From the NCBI GenBank assembly GCA_029204225.1, contig CM055092.1, positions 99,325,460 to 99,389,459 on the forward strand: 64,000 nt of DNA, in the 5' to 3' direction. The notes under the pieces were generated by a model. It was not told where the DNA came from. It worked only from the letters and a program-made list of their open reading frames with translations, and searched no databases. A program made the position numbers and the translations under genes. The stretch is from Diphasiastrum complanatum. Taxonomy: Eukaryota > Streptophyta > Lycopodiopsida > Lycopodiales > Lycopodiaceae. This document shows positions 10,991 through 22,205 of the stretch, piece after piece. Numbering within the stretch: the stretch's first letter is position 1; the number at the start of each line of letters is the position of its first letter.

Positions 10991-12981
10991 CAAGGATGTT
11001 TCACTTAATCTCAAGAGAAGTTTACAAATTGCCTCAAAACATGTAAAAACATGATTTTTCACACTATGAGTAACAAACTCATTCTTGCTCTTACTAGATC
11101 CAAGAGCATACATTTGATGAGACAACCACTTGCTTTCAAAATTATTTGGAAACATATCTAAGCCATCAATGACAAGAAATACGTCCATATAATAGCCATC
11201 ATACAAAACTAGTATTGCCTTACTTGAACTTTGAGATGTAGAAATCTCAATAAACCAAGATGGTATATCAAATAATGGAAGAGAAGCATAAGTGAGAATG
11301 TTGGAGTAGATACCACTTGAAACTTGCCCCTCTTTGCCATGAAAAGTGAGCCACATAGACTCGGCCTTGACTCTTGAATATTTCCATCAAACCATGTGTT
11401 GAAAAGCCTCCTCCTCAAGTCTTGGCAAATCTCCATCATACACTTGGATTTTTGGTAGATTTGAAAATCCTACCATCATCCTCTAGATTGAGATTAGATC
11501 CTCCTTATTCCTTAATTTCAAATGAATGTTGACAAAGCATATGGCTCTAAAGATCCCCAATGTATCAACTATTGCAATCTTCATATCAAGCACCTTTCAT
11601 AGGAGATACCTCCAATTGAAGTCTTTAAGTAATAAGTCACATGAAATAATAACTCTCCATGTGTTTTTGGCAAAGCACCATCTTCATGAGCCTCACCGTC
11701 TTGGAACATAGGTTGAGGTAGATTACTTGCCTTCTCCTCCTTGAGATGATCCAAGCTCCTCTCGGCCACACGTCCACAAGGATTAACATCAATCTTGAAA
11801 TATTACCACATCTAGTCCCACTTGCTACCACATCACCATCCCTCTTAAACTCTTTATTCTTGTAACAATTAGAAGCAAAATACCCATTCTTACCACAAAA
11901 GTAGCACTTCTTGTTGGATTTGCAACTTTTTTGTGATGACTCCTCATCACTCTCCTCCTTTGATTTGTCCTTCTTGAAATGTTGATGTTGCTCTTTGACA
12001 CTTCCTCTTGGCTTGTCCTTCTTGAAGTAAGCTTTCACCTCTCCATCATCCTTCAATGTGTTCTTTTCATAGATGAATTTCAATGTGTCCCAAGCCTCCT
12101 TGGATGAGGTGCATGAGCCAATCTCCCACAACACTTCATTGGAAACATTCGTCTTTATGATATGTAGGGACATCCTAGCCCTTTTCTTGTATTTTTGGAC
12201 CTCTTGGAGCTCTTGAGACTCCTCCTCAAGTCCTAGCACAATCTCCATCACATCTTGGGGCACCAAAATGGAGTCCATCCTCACCTTCCGAATGTCATAA
12301 TTGGAGGTGTTCAATCTCTCACTTGACATTAATAGGAAGGAACCTATGGAAGCCATGAAAAGTGAAAATGATGTCTTGTAATGGATCAGAAGGTGTTGCT
12401 TTTATCTCAATAATGGATCCTTAAAAGGTGCACTACTAACTCCAATGTGAGACTTGGTGTGAGACCTATCTCATTAGCTCTACCAATCTTTCTCAAACTA
12501 GATCAAACTCTCATCCCAAGATGGAGCATGGACAAAGTTTGGGTCAACTTGACTCAAGCACTCAAAAGCACTCAAAAACATTCACAAATGACTCAAATAC
12601 AATTGTATTGCATGAAACTATGTGGTTATGACCTCAAAAAATTATCTAGATCTCAAATAGAGAATATTGGCAAGCTTTCCCTTAAGTTTTTGGATCAAAA
12701 AGCAAGAAGTGAGCCTAAATTAATGTGTCTACATAGGTTAGGTGCCCTACCTACATCACTTCGAGGAACATCCAATTGACTTGAAATCAATTGCACTAGA
12801 AACTACATTTACTAGTTGCTTTTCAACAAGCAATCAAGCACTCGATTCGGATCTACCTTGAAGAAACACCAACCATTCTAATTTTGGTAGATGCAAGTTT
12901 ACTCAAAAAGTATTGATTTCAAGGCAAATTTTCACATTCAATTGACATATGCATGGATATCTTAGGCTAGTTTTGATACCA
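10991..12981 (-). pseudogene. Second Ty1/copia remnant: gag, leader and primer site
   Basis: The minus-strand frame from 12,356 to 11,637 is a copia gag of the UBN2 type: S-E-R-L-N-T-S-N-Y-D at the N-terminus, then S-K-E-A-W-D-T-L-K-F-I-Y-E, a Lys-rich hinge and one CCHC knuckle (C-Y-F-C-G-K-N-G-Y-F-A-S-N-C). After the knuckle the frame shifts and the expected protease is not readable. The minus-strand frames at 10,988-11,440 are not recognised. About 600 bp of leader lies upstream (12,357-12,970), ending at a degenerate initiator-Met primer site TGGTATCAAAA (12,971-12,981). This element differs from the copia family at 9.6-10.9 kb. Confidence 0.75.
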
Positions 12982-13075
12982 TGTTGAAATTCACACATGT
13001 GGGAGTGCCACAAAGTGTGTTATTGATCTCCTGAGACTTTGTGATTGCACATATATCACACATAGATTGAAAATC
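12982..13075 (-). repeat. Truncated copia 5' LTR end
   Basis: Immediately beyond the primer site the minus strand ends in ...TTTCAACA, a normal CA LTR terminus. About 94 bp of LTR-like DNA remains before gypsy integrase sequence begins at about 13,076, so the LTR was cut when copy A of the gypsy composite joined here. Confidence 0.55.
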
Positions 13076-14833
13076 AAGAACTATTGCATAAATCTAAGGC
13101 AAGAGCACTTTCTACCCATGTAGAAATCATCAAGACAAGTACATTCACAATATCGGGCCTAAGATCCTCGTGTAGCAGGATGAATAGGACCAATATAATC
13201 CAGTCTCCATTTTTCAGATGGTGCTTTCGATAAAACCAGATGTAAAGGTTCATAGTTCTATCTAGTAGGCCATCATGCTCGCTGGCAAACATCACATGTC
13301 TGAATATAGTTTTCTGTGTTCTTATGAAGCGTAGGCCACCAACAATCTAATTGAAAAAGTTTGCGAAAAATAATATCTATAGAGAAGTGTCCTCTGTCCA
13401 TGCCATCATGTGAAAACGTGATTAAATCTGATATTTCATGCGATAAGACACATCTATGTAGAATATTGTCTGATCCATGACGATACTATTTTTCTGCAAT
13501 CAATTGATAAGGTTCAACCTTATGAATCAATTGCATCTTTTGTACTTTTGTCAAAGAGTCATTCGGTTGTCCTAGCATCAGGTACTCAACAATATCTGCT
13601 GCCCACTCAGGTATCGCTTGTACATAGAATAATGTAGCGTCTGGTAACTCATCATCCACTTCAGTATTAACTAGTGCGGATTCAATTCGCGAAACATGGT
13701 CGTCTAGATAATATTGCTTTTCCTTATGAACCACAATTTTAAAGTCAAATTCAGTCAATAATAGTAACCATCTTGCAATACACCCAGTATTGCACGTCTT
13801 GTTTAACAAGTTAAGTAACGGCTGGTGATCCGTATAAAATGAAAAGTGCATTTCCATGAGGTAATGCCGAAATGGCACCAACTTTAGGAACTCTCCCAAC
13901 GAAATATTGATCTTACTAGAAAAAATATTCATGAGCAGTTTTGTTTGCGGTGCTTCTGGTTCAGTCATCTTGAACGGTTCTTCATGATAATGCAACTAGG
14001 CATTCACTTTTGTTCGTGAATTTTTCGGTTGCTGCAATGGTGAAGAACGAACTTCGACTGTTGCTCTAGTCGCTTCAAGCTTCTCTTCTTCTTGCAGATA
14101 TTTAATCCATTACCTCAGATCTTGATATCTTCTTTTTTCTACATGAAGATTTGGATAGACTCCAAATGTTGTTGGTATATCAGTTAATGGTATAGAATCA
14201 GCAGGTACTGGATCTGCTACCAGTTCTTCCTACTTTTGTGCCATGGTGACCACCATCAAGGGTACACTTGGTTTATTTTGAGCTACTTGTCTTTGCTTAG
14301 TTGTTATCAAATTTGCAAGAGCTGTAGCCAGCGGTGGCTTTGGTTTTGCTGGACACTCGTTATAGCAATGCCCATAACCACAGTCACGACAGAATGGTAC
14401 AAATTTTTTTTTATTTGGACATTCTGCAACTCTGTGATTTTTTCCACATGCAAAGCATCCAAGTGGTGTTCTGGTCCAGTTTCTAGATGCTGCTTGTTGC
14501 GCGACAGCCTAAATAGCATATTGTTCTGAACATCCACCTGCTTGATCATTACCATAGTTCCATTGCTCGGCACTTTTGTAAGGTTCTGGTTCCATCAAAT
14601 TGGTAGGAGGAGCGGGGTGCTTTGGTGGGGCAAGTAAGACTAACCGTTCCGAGTATCCAAGAGTAGATTGACGAAGGCTAGCTGCCGGATTTCCTCCATA
14701 ATGTGGTTCTTGATATCCCATATGGGCATACCGTTGCTGAATTATCTGAGGATTGAAGTTGCAAAAAGCGGTCTCATGATTAGGCGAATTACACAAATGA
14801 CATATACTGATTTTCATTCATTTTTTCAACTGA
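13076..14833 (-). pseudogene. Ty3/gypsy gag end, RNase H and integrase start (copy A)
   Basis: Minus strand, 5' to 3': a gag CCHC knuckle C-H-L-C-N-S-P-N-H-E-T-A-F-C and later cysteine-rich segments (14,817-14,300), a linker, RNase H with Y-T-D-H-Q-P-L-L-N-L-L and a stretch of aspartate-rich sequence (13,995-13,486), then the integrase zinc-finger and D-Y-I-G-A-I-H-P region down to 13,076. The RT core is missing: V-P-F-R runs straight into the RNase H segment, as in copy C. It shares in-frame TAG codons with B or C (after Q-Y-A-I and after R-P-T-R). The integrase core is cut at 13,076. At about 14,834 the gag is joined directly to a broken LTR, so primer site, leader and gag N-terminus are lost. 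Confidence 0.85.
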
Positions 14834-14834
14834 G

Positions 14835-15056
14835 CCATCCAAATTGGAGGGAAACCCAGCTTTATTCACTAACTTGACATTTAGGCCCTACGACATTAAA
14901 AGTCCCGCAAAAAGGCCTAAAGTCCTTTTTATTAACTTTCTAATTAATCAAATCTCTATGTGATCATCGGGTTGGACTTACACACGCAGGGTGCCAAATC
15001 CCTCTCACTTATTAACTAGAGTTATGGTTGCCTTGGGATCCGCAAACCCTCCAACA
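14835..15056 (-). repeat. Gypsy LTR, 5' part only (copy A)
   Basis: The minus strand starts TGTTGGAGGG at 15,056 and matches the first ~220 bp of the full LTRs at 25,994 and 50,506. It stops at about 14,835, where it is fused to gag. The fusion removes what corresponds to about 26,220-28,745 in copy B. Confidence 0.8.
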
Positions 15057-15624
15057 GAGTTAGGGTCCAATCAAAAGAGAGATATTCATCAATTTGCCCC
15101 AATCAAGTTTGAGGGCTCATGTGTCACTCAACCAATAGGCTTTAGAGGAGGAAAAGAAGGGGTCCAATTATATTTCACTCCCTTTCATGTTAAATCACTA
15201 CATTAGGAAAAATATGGCTCAAAATGGGCCCTTTAAAAGATTTCACTTTAGAGATAGGTCATGTAGAGACATAATACGAATCGTTAACTTTTGGTCGTTG
15301 TTTTTTGAGTTTTTAGCCTTGCTTGATGTTTAACTAGTATGGTTAACTTCAAACATTAGTTAGTTAAGCATGAGATATAATAACTTCTCTGTATGCTCGT
15401 TTCAAAATTCGAGGCTAGAGCTTAAAGACTGTAAATCTTGGTGTGCTCATTGCAAAAACTGAATTGGGAGTAGCAGCACCTTTGAAATTTTTGTATGCTT
15501 ATAGTGAAATATGAGGTGGGACGATTTTTTAGCGTAACATAGACATTACAAAAGTAAGATATGCTAGATCTATTCAATTTGGCTTATTGTAGTTTGAAGT
15601 ATTTATGGATCGTAGCTTGCAACA
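15057..15624. other. Upstream region of the unidentified cassette gene
   Basis: Non-coding DNA between the LTR edge and the start of the gene, present in corresponding form at 25,680-25,993 (shortened) and 49,938-50,505. It holds two similar phrases, GAGCATACA...AAGATTT-type, around 15,390-15,500, but no clear TATA box could be singled out. It would be the natural place for the gene's promoter. Confidence 0.4.
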
Positions 15625-16910
15625 ATGGCATTGTTCCATTTGCATGTTGCACTTCCTATGGAATGCACTCCAATTATTAAGAAAAATTCGAAAGTTGTAG
15701 AGAATGTTGTTGAAATAGTTAGAGAATTGAGAATGAATAATCATAAGAATATAGATTTGTGGGTGGATAGATCAATTTATCCTAATGATCCAGGTATGAA
15801 TTTGTGTCCAAATTTTAAGTCCGTAACTCATCTTCTCAGATTTGTATGTGAAGAAAATAACGGCTTACTTGGATATTGTCAAAGGTTGCATGATATTGAA
15901 ATGCATAGCATATCTTGTCTTAATAAGCAATTACAGTTTGCTAATCAACAATTGCAACATGGAAATCAAGAATTGTTTCATAATGTGCAATACACTAGTG
16001 CTGAAAATAATGCACTCAAGCATGCTATGTCAGAGTTGAATGCTATAGTCACTACTCTTCGGGGATCAAACCAAAAAATGTTAGAATCCCTGGAGAAGTT
16101 GCGATCTGATAGTTTAAAATATGTTTGTTGATATAAAAGTTATCGAAAAGGCAATGATGAAAAGGAAAAGAAAGAGAGTACCAAAGAAGAATATTAATGA
16201 CTTATCTACAGATAGCGGCAATAAAAAAAAAGGATTCGAGCATTTAAGTATGTTTTCTTTGTTTCTTATAAACAATTTATTTGATTTGTTTTGGTCATAG
16301 AAGTTTCAATTGCATTTGATAATATGCATTATCAAATTATTAAACATAATTTGAATTTTATATGTCTTTTGCAGATCATGTTTGTGGCAAAGAACTATTT
16401 AACAGATCGTTCATGCATCAGATCTTCTTTAAGTCATGTTTTACCAAGAAAGTCAATAAAGGCAATGATGAAAAATGCTCACTCTCTAAAAATGAAAATG
16501 AAATTGTAGAAACTGTTTTGAATAAGGTTGAAACTTACTTGGATGCAACTGTAATACTAGGTGCATGTGATGTTTCTGGAATAAGCAGAAATGCTTATCC
16601 TACTTTTTTTAGATTAGTTAAAAAAGTCTTTTCTCAAGTGATGGTGAAGAAAACTTATCCTCCTCGTCCATATCAGGTAAGATTAGCAAGAAATTATTAT
16701 AATGACAGAATGTTCAAAGTAGTTGGGCAACCACTTCATATAGCTAAATTATACAAATTAGAATATAGTGAGTGCAATTACAACGATTGCAATAATATTT
16801 ATCTTGATATTGAAAATGTTCTAAAATATATTATTCGATTCTATAAACTAGACGAACATCAAGTAAATGGAAAGATCACCAGATTCAATGTATCTAACAT
16901 TCAAATTTGA
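15625..16910 (+). CDS. Unidentified two-exon cassette gene, best-preserved copy (A)
   Basis: I do not recognise this family. The start at 15,625 lies in ACAATGGC, an excellent plant start context. Exon 1 gives 168 codons: a compact N-terminal region (E-C-T-P-I-I-K-K, D-L-W-V-D-R-S-I-Y-P-N-D-P-G) and then a Gln/Asn/Leu-rich, probably coiled-coil stretch, ending at a TGA at 16,131. One frame over, the sequence continues as a basic, nuclear-signal-like tract (MKRKRKRVPKK) up to a GTATGT donor. The 127-bp intron (16,248-16,374) ends TTTTGCAG. Exon 2 (16,375-16,910) runs open to a stop and contains LDATVILGACDVSGISRNAY and R-P-Y-Q-V-R-L-A-R-N-Y-Y-N-D-R. The frame change before the basic tract is shared with copy C, so the product may be two polypeptides or a dead gene. 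Copies at 24,981-25,679 and 48,649-49,937 are more damaged. Confidence 0.55.
16248..16374 (+). other. Predicted intron of the cassette gene
   Basis: The 5' end is GTATGT and the 3' end TTTTGCAG, with a T-rich 3' part. Splicing joins ...GAGCATTTAA to ATCATGTTTG and keeps the basic-tract frame open into exon 2. Corresponding sequence, including the intron, is visible in copy C, so the copies are DNA-level duplicates, not processed cDNAs. Confidence 0.6.
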
Positions 16911-17083
16911 ATGTGTCCTAATTCGACTTTCGACTTTCTCTCACTTTCTAAAAGTGGTAATTTCACATGTACTTTGACTAAAAATAACTTCATAAAGTTT
17001 ATCTCAAAGTATAAAATGCATATTGGCCAAAATTTCCAACTAATCCACATAGACCAAAATAGATCAAACTGGTTAATAGTTTC

Positions 17084-17907
17084 TCACAGTCCCTCTTCAA
17101 CTAGTTTAGAATAGACTTTGAGAATACTCCAAGTGAAGTCCTGTGCTTTAAAGGTAAACATGTCTTTTCCAAGTGCTTTGGTGAAGATATCAGCTACACA
17201 TTCCATTGAAGACACATGTTGAAGCTCCACCTCCTTTGCCATGGCTTGTTCTCTCACAAAGTGATATGCCACCTCAATATGCTTGCTCCTAGTATGAAAG
17301 ATAGGATTGTTTGCCAACTTTTGGGCTGAAAGGTTGTCACAAAAGATGATTGGACTCTCTAAAAATTCCAGCAAGTTAAGATCCTTTATCATCCTCTTGA
17401 TCCATATATCTCTTTTGTGTAATGAGTAAGAACTTTGTAATCGGCCTCACTAGATGACAATGAGAGAGTGGTTTGTTTCATCAACATCCATGATATAGCT
17501 CCATCATCTATGAAAATACAATGTGCACTTGTGGATTTTCTATCCATTTGATCTCTAGCAAAGTCTAAATCTGAAAAACCATACAAGTTTGGTGATGATC
17601 CCTCATACAATATGCCAAAATCTCGAGTGCCCATGATGTATCTCAAAACTCTTTGCTCTAGCTTCGAATGCTCTTCACTAGGATCTGACATAAATTGGCT
17701 TAATCTATCAACAAAATAGCTTATATCTAGTCTTGTGATGGTTAGATATATAAGTGAACCAACTAGCTTTCTATAGAGAGTAATTTCCTCGAAGGATCTT
17801 TCATTACCTCTTATAGTCAGCTTTACATTTGACTCCATAGGTGTATCACAACACTTTGCATCTACCATATGAGGGTCAGCATATGAATCCCAACAAAGCG
17901 ATAGCAT
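17084..17907 (-). pseudogene. Ty1/copia RT end and RNase H (copy A)
   Basis: Minus strand: the end of RT (Y-R-K-L-V-G-S-L-I-Y-L-T-I-T-R-L-D-I-S), then RNase H with GFSDLDFARDQMDRKSTSAH, LSLSSSEADYKVLTHYTKEI, and F-C-D-N-L-S-A-Q-K-L and R-S-K-H-I-E-V-A-Y-H-F. It ends A-D-I-F-T-K-A-L-G, the normal copia C-terminus. One stop/frame break lies between 17,389 and 17,395. The RT start is replaced by LTR sequence at about 17,907. It converges with the cassette gene, so the two 3' ends face each other about 175 bp apart. Confidence 0.85.
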
Positions 17908-18306
17908 ATTTCAAATTTCAGCATGAATGGAAGATCCACATCTAACTCTAACATCCATCAACCCTAAGCATTAACACTAAGATCCACAATAAAGACTACT
18001 CGAGTTGGTCCCATTTTATTATAGAGAGGAGAACCCTGGCCTCATAATGCTATTGGTCCATTTCTACCTCCCTAATTATTCAAATTTAAAAAAGAGTGGG
18101 AACTATTCAAATTGGAGGGAAACCCAACTTTATTTACTAACTTGACATTTAGGCCCTACGACATAACAGTCTCGCAAAAAGGCCTAAAGTCCTTTTATCA
18201 AATAACTATGTGATCGTTGGGTTGGACTTACACACGCAGGGTGCCAAATCCCTCTCACTTATTAACTAGGGTTAGGGTTGCCTCGGGATCCGCAAACCCT
18301 CCAACA
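17908..18306 (-). repeat. Second gypsy LTR copy, 3'-truncated (copy A)
   Basis: The minus strand starts TGTTGGAGGG at 18,306 and aligns with the full LTR over most of its length, with a substituted middle, then breaks off inside the ATGCTATCGCTCTC segment and runs into copia RT. Counterparts are at 23,570-24,002 and 47,237-47,671. It therefore forms, with 14,835-15,056, a direct repeat around the cassette. Confidence 0.75.
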
Positions 18307-18790
18307 CAATCACAACCGGATGCCAACAACTCACATCTCAACCGAATGGCAATCTTGACCGGATACCAACAACTCAAATCTCAACTGAATGGCAATCTCG
18401 ACCGGATGCCAACAAAGACAAAATCTCGACTAGATCAAAGTCATTACATATCGATCGAATCACCTATTTTAAATCTCGACCGGATCAGAGTCATCACATA
18501 TCGACCGGATCACCTGTTTAAAATTTGTACCAGAGCAGAGTCATCACATCTCGACTAGATCCAAAGAAAAAATCTCGACCGGATCACCTATTTTAAATCT
18601 CGACCAGAGCAGAATCATCACATCTCGACTGGATCCAAAGAAAAAATCTCGACCGAATCCAAATACAAAATCTCGACCGGATCAAAGTTAACACATCTCG
18701 ACCGGATCCAAAAGAAAAAATCTCGATCGGATCAGTATATCAAATCTTGACCGGATCACCTGTTTAAAATCTTGACCGGATACCATGTGA
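18307..18790. repeat. GGTCGAGAT minisatellite (copy A)
   Basis: About 18 imperfect units of roughly 23-31 bp, each with the core ATCTCGACCGGAT (ATCCGGTCGAGAT on the minus strand). The array abuts the LTR start. The same array, inverted, is at 23,086-23,569 and 46,753-47,236. Confidence 0.9.
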
Positions 18791-19000
18791 TGGTTTTGCT
18801 GGAGTGAAATTAGATGTATGTGATGGTTTTGTTGGAGTGAAATTAGATGTATAATAGGATTGAGAGTACATGAAAAAGAGGGCGTCTAATGTGTATTCAT
18901 TTTTGACAAAGTCCATCATCAGAGAATGTTCTTCTACATAGAGTACACAAGTAAAACATACAGCCCCAAGAGGGAGTACACTTTTAGGGGTGAATTTCAA
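18764..19000 (-). other. Short conserved open frame at the cassette edge (copy A)
   Basis: A 78-codon minus-strand frame, also present as 67 codons at 22,909-23,112 and 46,576-46,779. It contains F-T-C-V-L-Y-V-E-E-H and D-F-V-K-N-E-Y-T-L. I do not recognise it. In this copy a tandem 35-bp duplication repeats T-S-N-F-T-P-x-K-P-S-H. Conservation may simply reflect the recent duplication. Confidence 0.35.
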
Positions 19001-19157
19001 CTAGAAGTAAGTACCCCATATCTCCCTTCATAATCTTTATAGTCATTGTTGGCACCTGCAGTAGTCTTGCCATGCATATATAGTATTGTTGGTTCTCTCC
19101 GAGAAGACTTAGACTGCAGTGCCACCGCCACCTCTCCTTCACCCTTAACCCTTCATC

Positions 19158-19471
19158 CTTACACGCGAGAGGGAATATGAGAACTTTCAGAGGGAATATT
19201 CTAGATTCCCCAATTCGGTGCGGCGTCAACAGATTTTCAATCTGTCTGATGCTGCCCTGGCCTTTTTGATGCCTCCGGGACTGTGCTTTCGTTCCCCACT
19301 GATGATTTTGAGCTCCAACCCTACAAAATACACCAAAGAAGAATTTCTTCCAGTCGTTTTTGTCTCTCCAAGCTTTCACCTCCCGTGAAGGACTTTCTCA
19401 CTTCGTTGCGGAGCTTGTGACAAGCTGTATCCACTGATCAGGCACTCAGGACTATTGCTGCTCTGATACCA
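19158..19471 (-). mobile_element. Internal leader of a retroelement behind its primer site
   Basis: The minus strand from the primer site TGGTATCAGAGC (19,460-19,471) runs into an open but unrecognised stretch with N-D-W-K-K-F-F-F-G-V-F. Near-identical leaders sit in each unit of the tandem array (for example 37,564-37,837). No gag domain is recognised, so the element is either non-autonomous or cut short. Confidence 0.5.
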
Positions 19472-19733
19472 TGTCAAGAATTAGATATGCAACATCAAGC
19501 ATTTACCATAAGCAATCACCAAAAGAAGGCGGAAGAAGAACACGCACTGTCACTCTATCACACTACCACATACAGAATGTAAAATGTACAAATAAACCCT
19601 GAACCTTGATAGAGAGAGAAAACCTACGAGTAGACTGATAGACTAGCCTACGGCTATTGACAGCTGGTCACAGCTGTCAACATTAATGTGCGTCGTAAAC
19701 AGTAACAATGAAGTTTATCATTGATTTCTAACA
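19472..19733 (-). repeat. 262-bp copia-type LTR
   Basis: Minus strand TGTTAGAAATCAATG ... ATTCTTGACA: TG/CA termini, followed at once by TGGTATCAGAGC. A partner LTR on the far side was not found here. The LTR lies antisense inside a copia pol remnant that continues at 19,734. Copies at 37,838-38,099, 39,916-40,177 and 41,994-42,255 have the same length. Confidence 0.8.
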
Positions 19734-20940
19734 AGAATGTTATGCAAATTGTGTCTTCGGTTGAGTTGTGGCACAAGAGATTGGGACATCCAATTTAGAT
19801 GCATATATTAATTGGTCAATTATAATCTAACCGGTCTACCTCTTTATTTTTTTACAATATACAACACATGTTCACTTTTCTAGGAAAAGAGTGTTTTACA
19901 ACACATGTTTACTACAAAACAATATACAACACATTTGATACATTGATTATTAATGACAATAGTAGGCATACATGGATATACTTACTTAAGAGCATGGAAC
20001 AAGTGAAGGAGACATTCTTTAAGTTTATATCTATGATGGAGAACCAACTCAACATCAAGATCAAAATATGGACAAGAGATAAAATAGAAGTTTTCAAGTG
20101 TTCTAAAGCTCCCACTTTAAGTGGATGAGACAATGAATTACACTTAACTTCATTTCAAATAGGCCACCACTTGCTCCACTTGATGGTAAGTTATCTTATG
20201 CAATTCTTTAAGGTAAATACCTCAAAGTGTTTTCATGCAAAAAAGCTGGTTTGCCTTAAAACAAAAGAACACTTGTATGGCCGCAAGCAATCCCCAAGAT
20301 ATTTGAATGCTCGATTCGAAATTTCTAGCTTGGGCTTTAGTTCATTGTGAGTGAGCATAATGCATTTTCTTAACATCACATTTATGATTGATGAATTTAA
20401 CATCAAATTTTTATACTATATGTTGATGACACTGTTCAAGAAAGATAGTCATGGAGAAATTGTAAAGATCAAGCTAGCACTTAGCCAAGTGTTTGAAATA
20501 AAGCTTGGTTTAAGAGATAGTAAGCGAGGTATAAGAGATAGAGAAGCAACCTCTGAAGACACTACTCTCTATAAAAGCTCATGAGCAGGCTCATATAGTT
20601 AACAACTAATGGATTCATGAATCATTTTCTGGAATTTACTTTTGGCCTTTAATTTGTTAGACAAAAGTTGCCTCAATTAGTCACATCTATGTTAATTTAA
20701 AGGGCATTCCTTAGTGTAATACACCAAGATTTCTAGTATATGTAGCAAGCAATTAGTAATGCAACTCCTCGTAATATAGCTAATAATACTTGCAATGCTC
20801 CTTTCGATCCCAAGTTATTTGCATCTACACGATTCATAGAAAGATACTAAAATGATCTCAAAAGCTCCAAGAACAAAGGATTCCAGATATAATTCTACAA
20901 GAGAGAAGAAATTCAGAAAGGTATCCTTAAGTATATTTCA
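19734..20940 (+). pseudogene. Ty1/copia pre-integrase, integrase and RT, heavily decayed
   Basis: Plus-strand fragments in copia order: S-S-V-E-L-W-H-K-R-L-G-H (pre-integrase, about 19,755), DNSRHTWIYLLKSMEQVKET (integrase, from about 19,955), then RT pieces L-K-Q-S-P-R-Y-L-N-A-R-F (about 20,285) and L-Y-Y-M-L-M-T-L in the place of the YVDD box (about 20,410). Large gaps and stops separate the pieces. It is the single-copy form of the unit amplified at 36-43.8 kb. Confidence 0.75.
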
Positions 20941-21478
20941 GGGAATTTGTCATATTAAATATCAAGTAGCTTTATGTGCGCATTGTAGATCAAGTAGCTT
21001 CATGTGGGATCGTCATGAAAATTTCACCTTCCATGCAGCCCTTAATTCCAAAAAAAAAAAGAAATTGGACAGCATGTTAATGCTCAAAAAGGTAATAAAA
21101 TAGAATGTTATGAGCTCTGGAGACAGAAAATTAACTTCATAGTTATATTCCAGAACTCCCTGGTGTGACAATTCATCATCTAGATAAATATATGCCTTGT
21201 ACAAGCACAGAACTTATCCAGGTGAATGGAAAGAATCCCGCTCATTTTCTATGATTGTATAAGTTTTGTACTGTACTAATCAATAGTATATCTAACTAAT
21301 ATATCCTGCGAATTAGGAGCGTCTTAAAAAACGAGATATGCCGATATAAACTAATCTATAACTGGGTATTTATGTGGTCCGGCCACAGCCGCTAGAGATA
21401 TTTTCAGGACAGCTATATAAGAGATCCAACAGCCACCATCTTGGCTGGAAAAAGTCTGTTAACAGACTAGACTGGCTG
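20941..21478. other. Unassigned DNA downstream of the ARD copy
   Basis: No domain is recognised. The stretch is nearly the same as 43,817-44,342, including an A-rich run at about 21,049. It lies beyond the ARD stop codon on the minus strand and probably includes the old 3' untranslated region of that gene. Confidence 0.4.
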
Positions 21479-22205
21479 TCACTGAGTGGTAATCCGGTGT
21501 CTATGAACGGCAGCAGGGTTATTCAGCACTTTGTCCACGTATTCTTTCCTGTACCACGATCCAGACAATGAGAGCTGCGTAAAAGAGCTTGGTTTTTTTC
21601 GTGGTAGTCGAGAACTTTATGAATGCTAAGACAATTTGCGAATGTTACCCATGCTCAAGCTGGCTTTCTTACCTTGCAGCACTTTCACTCTCCGCTCCAT
21701 GCTGAGTCCGGTATGGAACGTCTGTGTACAAGAGAAGCGCCTGTACCCAAGTATGCAGGCTTTAGAGTGTAACACTAGCACTGCAATCAACAAGATTCTG
21801 AAATCGTTATGACGGGAAAAAGTTTCATACATGGTTGCATTACCTTGATATAATTGTTCTCATCAATCGTAAACCTGTGAAACATTCCTGGAGGAAGAAC
21901 AATCATATCACCCTTAGTTACGCGGAAACGAATCCATTTACCATCATAATCTCGAATGTCCCAGTAGCCTGCAAACGCAAGATCAACCCATTACGGCTAA
22001 ATTGTTCTTGCAATCACTAAATTTTACTGAAAACACAGACAAAACAACATATTCTAATTTTTAAGCTAATATTCGTTAATGGCCTCTTCTGACCGTTGCC
22101 ATCAAGTATCAACCGTATTTCCTCTTGAGAATGCATATGTTCTTGGAAAAATCCTTTCACTTTTTCTTCGAAATCTTCCATCTCTTTGGGCCAAACAGTC
22201 ACGAC
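21479..22205 (-). pseudogene. ARD: Acireductone dioxygenase gene, exons 3-6 only (copy B)
   Basis: ARD is a cupin-fold metalloenzyme of the methionine salvage cycle that oxidises acireductone. Four minus-strand exons with GT/AG borders are readable. The first (about 22,205-22,094) has P-K-E-M-E-D-F-E-E-K and EHMHSQEEIRLILDGNG, the HxHxxxE metal site. The next (21,968-21,844) has YWDIRDYDGKWIRFRVTKGD and G-M-F-H-R-F-T, the remaining His ligand. Then 21,740-21,673 gives L-L-Y-T-D-V-P-Y-R-T, and 21,548-21,479 gives A-R-K-E-Y-V-D-K-V-L and a stop. These frames are intact, but the two N-terminal exons seen in copy C are deleted and P-K-E is preceded by Trp where copy C has Cys. It cannot give a whole enzyme. 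Confidence 0.85.

Noticed and set aside
18307..18790. A CRISPR-like array
   Set aside because: Units are imperfect, spacers are not unique, no cas genes are present and the context is a plant nuclear genome.
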